From: an uncultured Spirochaetales bacterium
GTDB taxonomy: Bacteria > Spirochaetota > Spirochaetia > Sphaerochaetales > Sphaerochaetaceae
Reading direction: 5' to 3'
Assembly (NCBI GenBank): GCA_934276695.1
Contig: CAKQTF010000052.1
Span: forward strand, 1 to 6,930
DNA: 6,930 nucleotides
The translations under genes were made by a program, and so were the position numbers. The notes under the pieces are model-generated. The model did not search any database. It worked only from the letters and a program-made list of their open reading frames with translations, and was not told the origin of the DNA. Of this stretch, positions 5,217 through 6,930 are shown in pieces. Position 1 is the stretch's first letter. Each line of letters starts with the position of its first letter.

Positions 5217-6587
5217 TTATACAACAGCTTTTTTCTGAAGCTGATCCAGCTCCGGCATCACGACATGCCTCATCGTGATGTATGCAGCAAGCCCGCCGAC
5301 AACATTGCTTATCGGCTCTGCAAGCATTACGCCGTCAATGCCGAAGAAATAAGGCAGTACCAGCGTAAGAGGCACGACTATGATCACTTTCCTGAAGAGA
5401 GAGAAGAATATGGCCTGCTTTGCTTTTCCAAGCGCAACAAAAGTCTGCTGCCCTGATGTCTGGAAAGCCATGAATATGAATCCGAAGAAATAAATCCTGA
5501 GCGCAGGAACTGCAGCACTGATCATAGCTGCATCCTTGGTGAAAAGACCAGCCATCAGAGAAGGAAAAGCAAACACGATAATCCATACTGATGCAGATAT
5601 CGTAAGACAGCTTAGAAGAGTGAAATTGCTTGCATCCCTCACACGCTTTCCATCCCCTGCCCCATAATTATAGCTCATCACAGGGCTTGCCCCGCTTCCA
5701 AGGCCGCTGATCGGCGTACTGAATATCTCCCTGACAGAATTGAGTATAGTCATCACTCCGACATAGAGGTCGCCTCCCCATATGAATGCAGCCTTATTAC
5801 ACACAAGCTGCACAATGGAGTTCGTAGCCCCCATCGTGAACCCGCTCATGCCAAGCGCTATGATCCTCATGCATCTACGAGCTGAAAGCTTCATGTGGCC
5901 GGGATCAAGACGAAGGACTGCATTCCGGCTCAGAAGGAATGAGGCAGCAAAGACTGCAGAAAGACTCTGGCTTACCACTGTTGCGATTGCTGCGCCTTTC
6001 ACTCCGAGAGAGAAGGTAAAGATAAGCAGCGGATCGAGCAGTATATTCGATACAGCACCGATCAGCACAGAAACCATCCCAACACCAGAGAAGCCCTGGC
6101 TGTTTATGAATGCATTCATCGTGAGAGTAAGAAGCACAGGCACAGATCCGAGTGCATATATCCTGAGATAATCAGAAGCATACCCATAGGATGCATCACT
6201 AGCGCCGAAAGCATACAGTATCGGCTCTGAGAACAGCAGGACAATCGCTTCCATCACAAGTCCTGTGATAACTGCAAGGCATATGGAATTGCCCATGACA
6301 TATGATGCTTCCTCATTATCACCGCGTCCGCGAGCCATTGACGAGAGAGGAGCTCCGCCATTGAATCCATAAAGCCGCGCGAAAGCGCTGATTAGCGAGA
6401 TTATCGGAAAGCAGAGTCCAAGCCCTGTAAGAGCCGTGCTCCCGACATAAGGTATATGCCCTATGTAGATCCTATCCACCATATTATAAAGCAGATTGAC
6501 AAGCTCTGCGGCAATCAGAGGGAATGATAGCCGCAGTATGCATGATGAGACACTGCCTTCTGAGAATTCAACCTGATGTATGTGCAT
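5217..6587 (-). CDS. MATE-family efflux transporter (MepA/NorM-type)
   Basis: The 456-residue inner-membrane protein should export cationic or other small compounds by Na+ or H+ antiport. It has the usual MATE length and about 12 hydrophobic segments in two halves (roughly 19-220 and 240-440). Family hallmarks are visible: SFPLIAAELVNLLYNMVDRIYIGH near the N-terminus in pieces (for example NLLYNMVDRIYIG, 31-43), AFINSQGF (159-166), NILLDPLLIF (181-190), the central PVMSYNYGAGDGKRVR (302-317) that opens the second half, and FVALGKAKQAIFFSLFR (383-399). Substrate cannot be told from sequence. The ATG at 6587 is chosen because AAGGAG lies 7 bases upstream; it sits inside the 3' end of the dehydratase-activator gene, overlapping 20 bases. 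The gene is intact, with no sign of transfer. Confidence 0.93.
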   Translation of the reverse strand: MHIHQVEFSEGSVSSCILRLSFPLIAAELVNLLYNMVDRIYIGHIPYVGSTALTGLGLCFPIISLISAFARLYGFNGGAPLSSMARGRGDNEEASYVMGNSICLAVITGLVMEAIVLLFSEPILYAFGASDASYGYASDYLRIYALGSVPVLLTLTMNAFINSQGFSGVGMVSVLIGAVSNILLDPLLIFTFSLGVKGAAIATVVSQSLSAVFAASFLLSRNAVLRLDPGHMKLSARRCMRIIALGMSGFTMGATNSIVQLVCNKAAFIWGGDLYVGVMTILNSVREIFSTPISGLGSGASPVMSYNYGAGDGKRVRDASNFTLLSCLTISASVWIIVFAFPSLMAGLFTKDAAMISAAVPALRIYFFGFIFMAFQTSGQQTFVALGKAKQAIFFSLFRKVIIVVPLTLVLPYFFGIDGVMLAEPISNVVGGLAAYITMRHVVMPELDQLQKKAVV

Positions 6588-6930
6588 AATCCTGCTCCTT
6601 GCTACAGCTCCGCCCTGTTCTCTCCAAAGCGAATACAGCAGCTCCGATGGCTCCGACGAGCTCTGGCTCTGTCGGAATGATCACATGACGCCCTATCCTC
6701 TTCTCAACAGCCTTCACCACACCGCTGTTATTTGCAACTCCGCCGCTCATCATCACAGTCTCCTCTATCCCTACCCTTTTCATCAGAGCTGCTGCTCTTG
6801 ATGAGACAGATGCGCAGACACCTGCTGCAATATCCTCAATGTCCTTATTCTCAGCAATCAGTGATATCACCTCGGATTCCGCAAAGACCGTGCACATGCT
6901 TGTGATCTCGGTCTCATGCTCTGCACGCAG
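6568..6930 (-). CDS. 2-hydroxyacyl-CoA dehydratase activator (BadF/BadG/BcrA/BcrD ATPase family), C-terminal fragment
   Basis: Coding sequence continues past the right edge; 120 C-terminal residues are visible, beginning LRAEHETEITSMCTVFAESE. In this family a homodimeric ATPase with one [4Fe-4S] cluster between the subunits injects an electron into a 2-hydroxyacyl-CoA dehydratase (or benzoyl-CoA reductase). The segment CTVFAESEVISL carries the second cluster cysteine of HgdC-type activators (Cys13 of the visible part). MMSGGVANNSG (60-70) is the ATP-binding glycine loop of the ASKHA fold, and IPTEPELVGAIGAAVFA (85-101) is the usual C-terminal helix. The internal Met at 6897 is not the start, since the frame and family similarity continue upstream of it. 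About 19 residues beyond the conserved end cover the overlap with the MATE gene. Whether it is a stand-alone activator or the end of a large activase/dehydratase fusion cannot be seen. Confidence 0.88.
   Translation of the reverse strand: MRAEHETEITSMCTVFAESEVISLIAENKDIEDIAAGVCASVSSRAAALMKRVGIEETVMMSGGVANNSGVVKAVEKRIGRHVIIPTEPELVGAIGAAVFALERTGRSCSKEQDYAHTSG
6595..6600 (-). promoter_or_regulatory. Strong Shine-Dalgarno for the MATE gene
   Basis: Minus-strand AAGGAG lies 7 bases before the MATE ATG and within the coding end of the activator gene. It fixes the MATE start and implies that ribosomes can initiate independently or by coupling where the two genes overlap. Confidence 0.8.

Noticed and set aside
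5189..5224. Longer TTG-initiated version of the small charged protein
   Set aside because: The extra 12 residues include the MATE stop region, are unlike the rest of the protein in composition, and the TTG has no Shine-Dalgarno; ATG at 5188 is preferred.
5782..6171. A 129-codon plus-strand open frame
   Set aside because: It lies entirely antisense inside the well-supported MATE gene, has no ribosome binding site or recognisable domains, and its composition is that of a mirrored coding frame.
6898..6930. Treating the Met codon at 6897 as the activator start
   Set aside because: The frame stays open to the window edge with EITSM preceding CTVFAESE, which matches the family, so the gene is truncated by the window rather than starting there.

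Overview
The window reads as chromosomal DNA of a host-associated or anaerobic Gram-negative bacterium, most likely a spirochaete of the Sphaerochaeta/Treponema type. This rests on three points: exported proteins with beta-barrel character, including a divergent short N-terminus of a style I associate with spirochaete outer-membrane proteins; a membrane-anchored SurA/PpiD-like foldase; and an oxygen-sensitive 2-hydroxyacyl-CoA dehydratase activator. Base composition is in the mid-40s % G+C by eye and looks even across the window. No insertion sequence, phage gene, tRNA, rRNA or CRISPR array was seen. The taxonomic call is inference.

Layout from left to right. The 5' end of an exported, probably outer-membrane, protein runs off the left edge on the minus strand (1-171). 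A 234-base divergent intergenic region follows, with a candidate promoter beside two CAATTG boxes one helical turn apart. Next is a GT4 glycosyltransferase (406-1692, +), whose 3' end overlaps by 17 bases the 3' end of a convergent beta-barrel-like outer-membrane protein (1676-2848, -). A second divergent region (2849-3132) holds a consensus-like promoter, a perfect dyad around the expected transcription start, and a possible 38-codon ORF. It drives a PpiD/SurA-like periplasmic foldase (3133-4683, +) that ends at a strong intrinsic terminator.

Between that terminator and the next gene lie about 265 non-coding bases (4742-5008) with several perfect or near-perfect stem-loops packed end to end. 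This is the best candidate for something undescribed here: a structured RNA of about 190 nt that I cannot assign to a family. The right third is a minus-strand cluster, transcribed right to left: the C-terminal part of a 2-hydroxyacyl-CoA dehydratase activator (6568-6930, cut by the window edge), a MATE transporter (5217-6587) starting inside it with a strong Shine-Dalgarno, and a 59-codon charged protein (5009-5188).

The left two thirds share an envelope theme: a lipid-type glycosyltransferase, two exported OMP-like proteins, and a foldase of the class that handles such proteins. The right third looks like a separate unit of anaerobic metabolism plus export.
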